A DNA stretch of 64,000 nt, taken from Sweltsa coloradensis. Its lineage: Eukaryota; Arthropoda; Insecta; Plecoptera; Chloroperlidae. A model generated the notes under the pieces. That model made no database searches and was not told where the DNA came from. It saw only the letters and a program-made list of their open reading frames with translations. Position numbers and translations under genes: made by a program. This document shows, in pieces, positions 43,301 through 56,800 of this stretch. The stretch spans positions 558,001 to 622,000 of the forward strand of contig JAMZAV010000636.1 of NCBI GenBank assembly GCA_024449915.1, written 5' to 3'. Position 1 is the stretch's first letter, and each line of letters begins with the position of its first letter.

Positions 43301-44804
43301 GGTTCTGTGAAAAAATCATTACAATGGGAAATAAGCATGTAGGTGTTATAAGTCGAAGAAATTTTTTAAAAATCGAAAAAATCGTAAAATTGCGTTTTTA
43401 TGTGAAAAAATTTCCCGATTGCGCTAAAAACGTGGCAGTTCTAAGTTCAGAGATTTCGAAGGTCTCCATAAAATTTCATTGCAATCGGAGTATCGGTTTA
43501 AACCGGAATCGTGTTAACAGACACACAAAAATAACAGAAAAAAAAAAAAAAAGAAAAAAAAAAAAACATTCCGGATTTTTTTCTCCAGTGTAGTGAAAAG
43601 GAATCTTCGCCTTCGCTCGCTACGCTCGCTACGCTCATCCAATAACACGACAATAATGAGTTAGGTTAATTTATTATACATTGAATAGAGAAATGAAACA
43701 GGTATTTCTATGAAATAATTCATGTTTATTGAAGATTTGATCATGAATTCCAACGTTGTTGGCCCGTTGCATAATTATGTTCTTTGAATTCGTTCTCAAC
43801 TTCAACGATCCCAAAGGGGTAATCATCGAACTTATGTAACAGTAGTATTTCATGATTCAAGCAACATGAAAATGATTTAGGTAAGCTTGTCAACAAGGAA
43901 ACGAACATCCAAAGCAACACTTTTGAAGCCACAGGGGGGGAGGGGCATCACCAAAGTCTGGAAGGTCTGTTTCTGGGGGGCATAGGGGATGCCCGAATTT
44001 ACCCCGCACCCCTTTCTACTCCAGACACTGGGCCCGTTGTAACCCCCCCCGACTCGGCTACCCTCTGCGCCAAGCTAGCATGTAGCCGAAACGTTGCCCC
44101 TCCCCCGGCTTACGGGACTGAAAGAAAACCCCTACATTTACATACTGTCTACGGAATTTAAAAACTTTACGTTCAAGAGTTCCCCAGTTAAAATCCAAGT
44201 TTTCCCATACGAATCTGGGATGACAACCTAAGTGTTTCCAAGCTATTTGTTGACATCTCACCCTCTATAGCTTATTGAAAAAAATAATATTTAAAAGTCA
44301 AAAAGTGTTTATTTATTTTAGTTTAAAAAGGCACAATCAATATAAATAAAGTTCGTTATTTTCAAATCTTTAACAGGCCGGGGGGCTATGTACAATTGTC
44401 TATCAAGTGACAAAATTTTTAAATTTAATAACTCTCATACGCAGCGCGGAAAAGTCTAAACATTTTTGAGTGTAGGGATCTATTTACTATGTTGTCACTG
44501 CCCACGGCAAGGTTCCCTTACTTATTTTTATTACAAGTTGTCCCCCGCCGATCGAAAGTTTTCTCTAACTTTTGATTTACAAAGTTGTCACTGCGATCGA
44601 CAAGTTCTAAACTTATTGTATTACAAAGTTGTTACTGCCGACGACAAGTTGTCTCATAACTTATTGTATTTTTCAAAATTGTCACTCCCCATCGGAAGTT
44701 GCTCATTCTTATTGTATTTACAAAGTTTTCCCCTGCCCATCGACAAGTTTCTCATAATTATTGTATTTACAAGTTGTCATGCCGATTTGACAATTTTTCT
44801 CAAA

Positions 44805-44836
<32 letters not shown>

Positions 44837-47800
44837 TTTGGGTTTTTTTTTTTTTTTTTTTTTTTTTTATTTTATTTACAAAGTTTCACTGCGATCGCAA
44901 ATTTTCTCATTACTTTTTGTTTTACAAAGTTGTCACTGCCGATCGACAAGTTTTTCTCATAACCCATGATTTTCAAAGTTTCACTGCCCATCGAAGTTGT
45001 CTTATAAATTATTGATTTACAAAGTTGTCACTGCCCATCGACAAGTTTTTCATACTTTTTGTTTTTACAAAGTTTTCACTGGCCCATCGACAAGTTGTCT
45101 CATAAATTATTGATTTACAAAAATTGCACTGCCGTTCGACAATTTTTCTATAAAATTATTTTATTTCAAAGTTGTCACTGCCGATCGACAAGTTTTTTTC
45201 ATAACTTATTTTATTTACAAAAGTTTTCATGCCGACGACAAGTATCTCATAAATTATTTTTATTTTCAAAGTTTCACTGCCGATCGACAAGTGTTCCCTA
45301 ACTATTGATTTAAAAAGTTTGTCCTGCGATCGAAAGTTGTTCTTTAATTTATTGTATTTACAAAGTTTTTCCCTGCGATCGACAAGTTGTTCAAACTTTT
45401 TTTTTTCCCCAAAATTGTCCCCCCCCCCCCCGGATCGACAAGTGTCTAAAATTATTGTTTTTCAAAGTTGTCCTGGACGATCGAAAAGTTTCTCCCAAAT
45501 TTGAAAATTTCAAAGTTGTCACCCCCCACACCAAATTGTTCAAAACTTATTGAAATTTTCAAAGTTTTTCCGCGTCGCAAGTTGTCTAAACTTTTTGATT
45601 TACAAATTTTCCTGCGACGAAAAATTTTTCTCATAACTTATTGATTTCAAAGTTTTTCACTGCCGATCGACAAGTTGTTCATAATTATTGATTACAAAGT
45701 TGTCACTCCGTCGCAAGTTGTCTCTAACTTATTTTATTACAAAGTGTCACTGCCGTCGACAATTGTCTAAAAACTTTTAAAATTTTACAAAGTTGTTACT
45801 GCCGATCGACAAGTTTTCCATAAAATTTTTGTTTACAAAATTGTTACCGACGCAGTTTTCTCATAATTATTGTATTACAAAATTTTTACTGCCCATCGAC
45901 AAGTTGTCTCATAACTTATTTACTTTCAAATTTGTCGCCGACGATAGACAAAATGTCGTTTAATTAGGTTAGTAAATAGGTATATGATTCTTTACGTGAA
46001 TGGTTCAGTGCATTCGTAAGCCGATGTGACAATAACGAAGCCTCTAGGATTTTCTGCAAAATGAACATTTAGTTCAAAGTGGTTCACAAGCATTTTGATC
46101 CAATCTTTACGCAACAAGAACCCTTATCAAAATGCTGATAACTCAGTTATTCGAAAGCCTTGTTACGCTGGCAGTCTCGGTGTGGGGTGAAAGAATAAAT
46201 TATGCTATGGAAATACATTTGAAAATGGATAATCAAAACATAATAATTCATGTTTTAGGATATAAATTGTTCCCCGTCAATTCCTACGCCTCCAAGTTCT
46301 GTTTCCATTTATCAACATATACGCCATCAATAGGAGGGAAGGTTTTCTTCCCGCGCGGGGGTTATATTTGACACCCTCTAAATCTCTCGCCCGCCAAGAA
46401 TCTACGTCACGCCTTGTAGGATTTGGGTGACGTTGCTATGGGTAAACTCAGTTCAGTGCACATGATGGGCGCTGTTACTCCCTAACGCTCGTTCTTGTTG
46501 TAGGGTTTATAATATTTAGAAAATACCATTCGAAACTTTAGTGCCTTTTATTTCGTTTAAATATAATAACAATAATAATATAATAAATAATTTTGTTTAA
46601 AATAAAAAAAGGAATTGTAAGTAAAATATATTTTAAAACCAGTTTGTTATTTTTTTGTCTCATTGTAATTTGCACTGCTTTTTAGTTATTTCTTTGTATG
46701 TATTTGAGCTTTTAACTTAAGTTATGTCATCGGTTATACACACCAAAAACCCAAAGATAACCATGTGTAACAGACAAAAACAAGTGTAACGTATTAACCC
46801 TGTAAAAAAGACGTATATTGAGTTTTGGAGGAAAAATTCGATGTCGCTGAAAATTTTTGCAGAGACTTTCCTTATATTTAAAACTAATCAAAATACTAAA
46901 AACCCCCCACAATCGGACGGGCTTCGGCCGCCATATTGGAAAAAGGGGGCCCCAAAAAAGGGGTTTGTTATCAAATATCTCCAAATTGGTTTGGATAGAC
47001 AAAATATCTCAATGGGCAAAAATATTCCCCATTAAAAATTCTCTACAAAACGGTGTCTTCTATGTTTTGGCGGGGGCAACGGTTAGTCACAAATTCGGGG
47101 TTTTATGTTGCTCTTTGGAGTCCCAGTTTTTTCCAAATTTTTTCACGCCCAGCATCAAAAAAATTTCCGGTAAATCCGTGAGAAATCGTTTTTAAATAAA
47201 AAAAAAAACTTTTGACGGGGTTCTGAAAGCTTCCTTAGTAAAAAAAAAATCAGTTCGCGAAATCAAATTTTTTGAATTTACCTGGAATTTGGTTTTACCA
47301 TTTTTTGGCATTTCCCAAAAATGCCCTTTTTGACTGTCCATTAAAAGCACAAACAGCTTTGGAGGAAAAATTCGCTACCACTTTTAAAGACAAAAATAAT
47401 GATCCAATTTACAACCAAATTTTAAATTCAATAGGGCTGCTAATTCCTAATATCCCAACATCAAAGTGAATTATGTAACAAAAAGAGTAAAAAAAAACAG
47501 CACAAAACAGATTCTATTTGAAATAAAGGAATTAGCAGCCATTTTGGATTTGAATTTTGGGTTGAAATCGGATCTTTATTTAAGTCATTTAAATGTGCGT
47601 AGAAAGAATTTTTCCTCAAATGCTTTTATGCTTAATAAGGCAGAAAAATATGCATTATTTAGGAATGCCACAATGGAAAAATCCAAATCCGGGTAAATGA
47701 AAAACCCTTTTCCAAATCTGTTTTTTTAAAACTAATGGAAGCTTTCATAAACCCCCGTACAAAAGCCTTTTTGTATTTAAATCGATTTCTTACGGATTTA

Positions 47801-50800
47801 CCGGGGTTTTTTGATGCTGGGCGGAAAATTTGGAAAAAAGCTGGTCTCCAAAAGCAAAAAATAAACCACGATTTTGTGACGTAACCGTTTTTTTCCCCCA
47901 CCCAAAACTATAGAAGACACCTGTTTTGTAGGGAATTGAATGGAGAATATTTTTGCATTGAGATATTTTTTCTATCTCAAACCCAATTTGGGGATATTCG
48001 ATAAAAAACACATTTTGGCCGCCCCTTTTTCAATATGGCGGCCGAAGCTCCCGTCTGATTGTAGGGGGGGTTTTAGTTGTTGATAATATATTTAAAGGGA
48101 AGGCTCTGCAAAAATCGCGACATCGCATTTTTTTTTCCAAAAATTCTTATTTGACGGATTTATTGGCAGAACATTAAAGTAGCTTGAAGAAATATTTGAA
48201 AGAAAAACAATTCGTAACAATGGGCAATCTAGTTCTAAGGTACATAAATCTAGAACTTTAATGGCTAGTTCAAATCATGTGGTCGAATCATTTTATGTTG
48301 CGAAACATTTTTCACCTCAAGAAAATCTTTTCTAGATGACGTCATAGGCTTCGTGGTACACTAGGCTGATCGGGGATCGTTATCTCTCTGGACGCCTTTT
48401 ATCACGGGAGCCAACCCAACCACTTTGTTCGATATTAATTCATCCAGTCTCAGGATCGTTTTTACTATTTCGTGTTACAATCCTAGTTCCGTGATGCCTC
48501 CTAGGGGGGTGAACGTACAGCTCTTTTGGGGAAACAACCCATGAAGACACTTTTCCTGAAATGATCACGAAAGAGAAAAAAGAAACATATCATTCCCAAA
48601 GTGCATTCAAACTGGAATCCGAACGAAAAACTAGTTTATATTTACTAGGAAACGCTCAGTTGGACCCCGTTGATAAGCGAGCACTTTGCTATAGCTAGAC
48701 ACACATTGCAATTTTTTTTTAATTTTAAAATTTGCGACGTTCACTGTCCACGGGGCCATGTTTCCAATATTATTTATTATTGGCAAAGGGAGGCCTATTT
48801 GGGTAAACTTTTTACTAAAATCCACCGTCACCTAGAGGACCTTGACATCATTACTTAGGAAAACTATTTGAACTATTTGGTAACAAATAAACACTGCTTC
48901 CTGGATAGTAAAATACTCAATAGTAAAAGCAGAGTCGATAAAAAAGTTTCCCCTTTGGGGAGGTCCCCTTACTCCCAAGCAGAGTCGATAAAGAAGTTTC
49001 CCCTTGGGAGGTCCCCTTACTCCCAAGTCAAAATGGAATCTAACGCTCTGCGCGCTGAGCACTGCACGCTAAATACGGTCAGTAGATTATCGATGTGCAG
49101 TGACGCTGAAATCAACAAATAACAGACGAAACGTCAAACTTCAATTTTATTTCAATCCCTGGGCCCTAGTCTTTTAAAACTATTTACTTTTGATTTATTA
49201 TTGTACTATAAAGTGTTGCGCAGGCGTCACTGACATTTTCGTGAGAATAATTTGAGATATGTCTTGTTCAAGCCTAACGGACGTAAGTGTAGCCTAGGCC
49301 CAAGGCCACAATACAGTTTTCAGACGTAAGTACGCCCTTGGCATTCAAATCGAAATCTTGAACAATACATAATGTCGGCCTAGGTCCTAAGCTTAGGTCT
49401 ACTCCATCAGAAATATCCTCGTCAATAAAGATAGTTTGCTTTACTCCAAAACATTCGCCAACATTCGATCGTATTTAATATTTTGACGTTTCCGCCATTT
49501 GTCGTCATCGACTGTTAACTACTAGTAGAAAAGTGACGTAGTTTTATTGAAGTAGTTCCATCAATCGTCACACAGATGTCGCGCGGAACGTTAGATTCCC
49601 AACGCCAAAAACCGACTTTTTATTTAACCCAGGGCGGTATAGGAAGTTGGAGGACCTCCCCAACGGGGAAACTGTTTATCAACTCTGGTAAAAGTAAAAG
49701 TAAAATAATGGTATACATATTATATATATAAAATACTCAATCAAAATGCGTTTGTCTTTCGACAATGCGTTTGTCTTTGACAATGCGTTTGTCTTTCGAC
49801 AATGCGTTTGTCTTTTCGACAATGCGTTTGTCTTTTTTCCAATCTGTCAAGCTTAGAAAATCTCCTGATAATTTTCTATCTTTACACGGAAATACAAGAA
49901 ACCCATATCAAATTTTGACTGCATCTTGATCTTCTAGAACTAGGAAAACGCTAAAGTCCCGCCGCGTTGATGGATGAGCTTTTTAAAGGTTTTAGTTTGC
50001 GTGGGATATCTTTACTTTTGCAAGTGCTTTGTTTTGCTGCCTACGCATTGTAGGTGAATGTTATCAAGTTTCTTTTGTTTCTTGTCAATTGGTATTATTT
50101 ACCGTAAAAAACTTGTATTAAAAGCTTTATTTCTATGGATTCTGGCTAAATGTTTCCACTTTTTCTTTCAAAAGGTACTACATAACCATAACCTTAATGT
50201 CCATGTATAATATGAACGTTGTAGCCCCACCCGTTTGGTTAGAATTGGCCCAAATGGCACGAAAATATCGCACAAAAAGTCAAAAAAACGTATATTAAAA
50301 GCTTTATTTCTCTCGATTCTGGCTAACTTTTTCAACTTTTTCTTTCAGAAAGCAATACATCACCATTACCTTAATGTCCATGTGAAATATGAACGTTGTT
50401 GCCCCACCCGTTTGGTCAGAATTGGCCCAAATGGCACGAAAATATCGCACTAAAAATCGAAAAAAATCGTAAAAGTACGATATTCATGAGAAATATTTCT
50501 TCGATTGTACCCAAAAACGTGGCAAGTCTAAGTTCAGAGAAAAACGAAGGTCGTGTCAAATTTTCATCAAGATCGCATATGCCGTTTGCCGGTAGAGAGC
50601 GAACAAACAGACGGAAAAAAAAAAACAAAAACAAACAAAAAAAACAAAAAAAAACAACGGAGCTAAATTTTTGGGGGGTCGGTGAAATTGAAGTCTTCGC
50701 TTCGCTCATCCAATTATACTACGAGTGACATTGAAGGGAAGTTTTAGTTTTCATTATTTACAGAATAATCAGTCGTTTTACTCAATCCCACACATCTTAC

Positions 50801-53800
50801 TAAACTGTCACCCTAAAAATCACTCCTGTGTTTTAATCTGGATTTGTAAGCATTCAAAGGTTTTCAGATAGTGATTTTGCATCAATAAGGTTATTTAGAG
50901 TTCAGTGTGTGTGGTGAGCAAATACATTTAATTTCATTTAATATCTTTATAGGAATTTAAACATATTTAGATTTGTGTTAACGTCTTCATCAGTGTGCAC
51001 CTTGACGACAAGCTTTAGGCTTAAATACTCATTTAATAATCATATTTATTTAGTAATTTTTGAGTTTGTTGACATTAAAATCCTTCCCTCATTTTGAAGT
51101 ATCATTGTGAAGCCAAATTTATATCATAAAGTTGTTTTAAGAAGTAAATATTTAAAAAAGGATTTGATTTTTGATTTTCTGTCAAAAATCAATTGGAACG
51201 TTCGCTTGTTACATAAACAAACTTCAAAATATTATTGTTTACTTTTCTGACAGCAGAATTAGGCCTAGGAATTTGAATTATATTCTTTCGATTATAACAT
51301 TACAATTTCTTTCATTCATAATGGCTAAACAAGTGGTTAAACGTTGTACCGTATGTAATTTGAAAAAGAAACAAAAAACTAAACGCCTAGAGTGCTCGGT
51401 ATGTGAAGATATTTTCCATCGGGTATGTATAAATATGACCAATGAGGCATTTGATTCAATACTTGGACCATGGGAATGTAATAAATGTATAATCAGTTAT
51501 AATAGCAGCAAGTGCCTTCAATGTGGCGTTCAAGATGTCTATGAACTGAAGAACCGAACAAGAAGAGTTTCGACGAGATGGTATTGTATGAATTGTTTAT
51601 TTCCCCCTCTTAGTGTACATGAAATTTACATGACAAATCTTTTTAATCATGATGTCGATAAAGAACCACAAAATATAAATGATGTTGCTGCTAATGGTTT
51701 AGCTGTATTGCCAAAAGGAATGAAGCTTGGACATCTCAATATACGTAAGTTGGATAAGTACATAGATCAGTTGAGAGTTATTCTTGACACGTATAATTTT
51801 GATATATTTGCTTGCTGTGAAACATATCTAGATGAGTCTGTTCCAGACGGTTTTATTTCTATTGACAATTATAAAATGCTAAGATTTGATCGTGAAAGGG
51901 TAGGGGGAGGGTTAGTTATTATATTGCTGAGAAGTTCATGTCAAGTGTAGTCGAGTGTAAAGTTAAATTTCCGATAGATGTTGAGTTGCAGTCAGTTAAA
52001 TTCTGGCTTCCGAATGTAAAGCCAATGATTTTTACAGCAGTTTATAAAGCTCCACACGTAAAGTTAGAAGAATTTTCAGATTGTTTTGATAGTTAAGTAA
52101 ATAATTTAAAATCGGAAGCTAATGAATTGTTTTTTCTAGGTGATTTCAACATTGATTTGAGTAAGAAGACATTACCAGTAAATAATTTCAAAATTCTTAC
52201 TAGATCACATGGATTGGTACAATTGATAAAGTCTGTTACTAGGGTTAATAATAGGTCAGCTTCTTTAATTGATCATGTTTATGCAAATCACAATGAAAAT
52301 ATTATTCAGTCAGGTATTATAAGTGTAGGATTAAGTGATCATGAATTAATTTATTGTGTTCGTAAGATTAATAAGCAAAAATTTCTTCCTAAATTTGTAA
52401 ATACTAGAAACTATAAGAATGTTGATTGGAAGCAAGTAGATGAAGATATCTTTAGTGGTCCCATTGACCAAATTGGTGTGGCAGTAAGTGCAGATGATAA
52501 ATTAGAAATGTTTGTTAAAGTAGTCGTAGAACCTCTAAATGAACATGCACACCCCTTGAAATTAAGAATTAAAGGTAAGCCAGCCCCATGGTTAACAGCA
52601 GAGATTAGGAAATCCATGCATAGGAGAGACCACTTGCGCAAAGAATTTAGAATTTTTAGAAGGCATTCAACGTGGGAGGAATACAAGAAAGTTAGAAATA
52701 AGGTAAATAATCAGATTCGTTTTTCTAAGCGTGAGCATTTTAAGTCTTCTTTTGATAATGATATTTCTTCAAAATCTTTATGGTCAGTTTATAATAAGTT
52801 GACAGGTAACAAAGAAAAAAAAAGAGTGTAGCATAGCCTCATTGACAGAGAATGGGGTATCCTACACGTCTAATCCAGATATGTGCTGTTTGTTACAAAA
52901 AAGTTTTGTTGTGAACGATGTAGATTTTTCAAATGAAATTGGTAAGTTTAAAGATTTAAATAGAAGAGAAGCAGAGAATCTTCCGCATACAAAAGTAACT
53001 AATGAAGAAGTCATTTCAGCAATTAAACGCCTTAAAATTAGAAGCTCTGCAACAATTCAAGAGATTCCATGCATAGTATTTAAGAAATGGCATCAATAGT
53101 CGGATTATTAGCGTATCTAATTTCCCATTTCTTTCTTGTAGGTGATTTCCCAACACAGCTGAAATTGGCAAGGGTAACGCCTATTTATAAGGGTAAAGGT
53201 AAAAAGAGTGATAGGAATTCTTATCGACCTATAACAACTCTTCCAATTGTAGGGAAAATTATGAAAATATTTTACACAAGAGGTTATTACATGAAGTGGA
53301 TGCATCTGAAGGTTAAGTGCAAACCAGCATGGTTTCAGGAAAGGTAGGTCAACGCAAAGTGCCCTTCTAGCATTTACAGATTTTATCTATAAAGGGATTG
53401 ATAAACGTAATGGTAAGGTTGGAGCTGTCTTTGTTGATCTTAGGAAAGCATTTGATTCAGTACCTTTTTACCTCTTTTAATAAAATAAAAACCAGGTTCA
53501 ACGTAAGTCCTTATTTGTTATCAATTTTGGCGGATTATTTTTTAAATAGAAAAATGTTTATAAATCTTGCAAAATATAGTTCAAAAGTATTCAATATATT
53601 TTGTGGAGTACCCCAAGGATCAATATTAGGACCCCTGTTATTTATTCTTTATATAGATGATATATCTACTATAATGGGAGGCATCAATTATATCTTATAT
53701 GCTGATGACTTGGTCTTTATTTAGAAGGTGTGGATGTCGAAGAGATCGTAAGACGTCTTCAAGAAGTTCTAAAGAGGATGGATGATGGTTTAAAACTCAG

Positions 53801-56800
53801 GAACTTGATATTAATTATAGCAAAACAAATTTTATGATTTTTCATAAGGCTAATGATACAAGCATGAATGATATTTATTTGACGTTAAATTGTAATGGTA
53901 AGTTAATTTCTAGAGTGTATGAATTTAAAATCTTGGAGTTTTCTTAGATTGTAATTTAAATTTTAAGAAACATTATGAATATGTGTGTAATAAAGTACCT
54001 ATCATCAGCAATTGAATTATAAGTAGAATGAAGAGGTTTGTAACCGAGAGAATGTTGAGGTTACTTGTAGATTCTTATATTCACTCTGTTATTGATTATT
54101 GCTTAGTGTTTGGGCAGTAAGACCTTCTACTGAGTATGTTGTACTCCAGAAGAGAATTGACCATCTGTTTGATTCATTTCCCTGAACAAGATTTGCAGTC
54201 TGATTGTTTCACGATTGAGGAGAGGATGAAGTATAGCGTGCTGTAAATACATACAAAGTATTGAAAGGTATGTTTTTAGGTATTCTACCCAATATTTTTA
54301 AAATTGTTGATCGTGATAGAAATTCTACTTTAATAAACTCATTGGAAGTTCTAGATTAAATTCTGAAGCATTTAGAAAGTCATTTATGTACAGAGGCGTA
54401 TCCTATTGGAATTCAATTTCTTATGATATTAGAAGCCAGTTTACTGATCTAGGAATTGTACAATTTAAAAGTAAAATTGAAGCAATGATAAAGAATCAAA
54501 GAGCAAAAAATTGATTTTACTATTTATTGTAAGTTATTGTCTGTGTGTTTGTGTAATGTTAATTTACCTTCATAAGCTCTTATAATTGATATTGCTTTTC
54601 TCTTTGTTTGTTCATTATGCTTTGATTATGATTTAAAAATGTATTTTCAACTATATTTTTCTGCCTAGATTGTCTGGTTGCCGCCACTGATGGAGCTTGC
54701 AACTTGATTTAGGTGTCCTGTATCATTGCTGTGATCAGTTTGACATGAAATTTTTTAAATAATTATATATCTGATATAAATTATATATTGAGTCAAGATT
54801 TGAACACAAAAATGAAGATTGAACCCAAGAATAAAGACTTCGCGTTCGGTGGTTTCTTCCGCGAAAGTTTGATTATACTCCCTGATTTGCTGTTTTTGCA
54901 AACCTCACATTCGTTTGAGTGGGATTGTCTAATAAATTAGTTTTTTCTTTTCGTCTTTCTTTTTTAATGTTTTTTTTTTCTTTTCTTTTCTTTTCTTTTC
55001 TTTTCTTTTCTTTTCTTTTCTTTTCTTTTCTTTTCTTTTTCTTTTCTTTTCTTTTCTTTTAATTCTCCACCTTTTTTATATTTGATTCATTCATTAAATG
55101 CATAATGTCATTCTATTTGTTACCAAAATTCTTGTGTTAAATGCATTGTTGTTGTAATGCTACTATTTTAAATATTTACGAAAATGTAGTTTATTGTTGT
55201 TTCTGCATCTATGTAATTAGATTTATTTAGTTGTCCTCCTTTGTAAATCAGTTTTTATAACTGAATAGGATAGACGTTAAATAAATAAATAAATAAATAA
55301 AATAAATTTCGTTGCCATGGTAACGTTACTTTTGTTATAATATAATTTCCATCTACACTACTTATCGGATCAAAATAAAATTAACATGTTCGTGATCGGA
55401 CGGACATTCTAAATGATTTGGCCACCTCAGATTTTGTCGCCGTTGAGTTTGAAAAAAAAAACTTTCAATTAACTTTAATGTAACTTTTTAACTTTTTGAA
55501 CGATTTTGCCACAAAACTAATGGCATTCAATCGGAAACGAAGCTTGCGGATGGTCAAAATTCAAATCGATCCGAGCCTCCGTTCGAACGTAATGGCGAGA
55601 CATACGAACAAAAAAAACAAAAACAAAACCAGTGACTATTTTTTTTCGGCAGAGTCAAAATATGGAAACGCTCGCTTCGCTTGCTTAATTACCCTATGAT
55701 CACATTGGAAAATACTTTTTTGTTGCAAATGTTATGACTGATTTCACTTTTCGCCAGGGAGTTTGTAAATGTAATACATTTTTTTTATCATTTTGAAACA
55801 GCGACTGAAAGTTGCACGTGCTCTGTTGTTTAATTACTAGGAAACGCTCAGTTGGACGCGTTGATAAGCGAGCACGTGCTATAGCTAGACCCACATTGCA
55901 CATTTTTTTAAATTTAAAAATTTACGACGTTCGCGTTTCCAGTATTATTTATTATTGCCAAGGTATTTGGGTAAACCCGTGTTTAAATCTTTACTTTAAA
56001 ATCCACCGCCATCTAGAGGATCTTGACTCCTTGGGAAAACTATTTAAACTCTTTGTTGACAAATAATAGACTCCTTCCTCGAAAGTATTTTGATTACTTC
56101 TAGGTGGCAGTGCATTAGAAACTTCGCGCGTCTTTGCGTTGCCATGGCAACGTTACTTTTGTTATAATGTAATTTCCATCTACACTACTTATCGGATCAA
56201 ACTAAAATTAACATATTCGTGACCGGACGGACATTCTAAATGATTTGGCTATCTCAGATTTTGTCGCCGGTTAGTTTGAAAAAAAAACTTTCGATTAACT
56301 TTAATGTAACTTTTTAACTTTTTGAACGATTTTGCCACAAAACTAATGGCATTCAATCGAGAACAAAGCTTGCGGATGGTGAAAATTTCAACTCGATCCG
56401 AGCCTCCGTTCGAACGTTATCGCGAGACATACAAACAAAAAAAACAAACAAACAAACAAAAAAAACAAAAAAACAAAAACAAAACCAGTGACTAATTTTT
56501 CCGGCAGAGTCAAATGGAAACGCTCGCTTAAATAAATTGCGATTACCGTACGAATTACTGCAAATTGGGAGCTTAAAATATCTCATATAAAATTTAATTG
56601 AAATTAAGATGAAAATAGTTCAAATATCTATACGTCACAACAAGAGAGACATCATTCGAAATAATACCCCAACTTTGCCCAACTGCTATACTTTCTGATC
56701 GTTCCCTGCACCTGTTTTAAGCCGGCGTTCACCGTGATACTAAGTACGCAGTTGTGACTGGTTTTCTTCCGGTTAGGACTTCGTTTTAATTTCCTAAAGT

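Noticed and set aside
44466..44969. 167-codon open frame, the longest non-LINE frame in its area
   Set aside because: It runs across the 49-bp minisatellite and poly-T tracts; its repeats of QSCHCRS are the repeat unit translated, not a protein.
47272..47469. Open frame in the centre of the foldback element as a captured gene
   Set aside because: Short, interrupted downstream, and without a recognisable domain.
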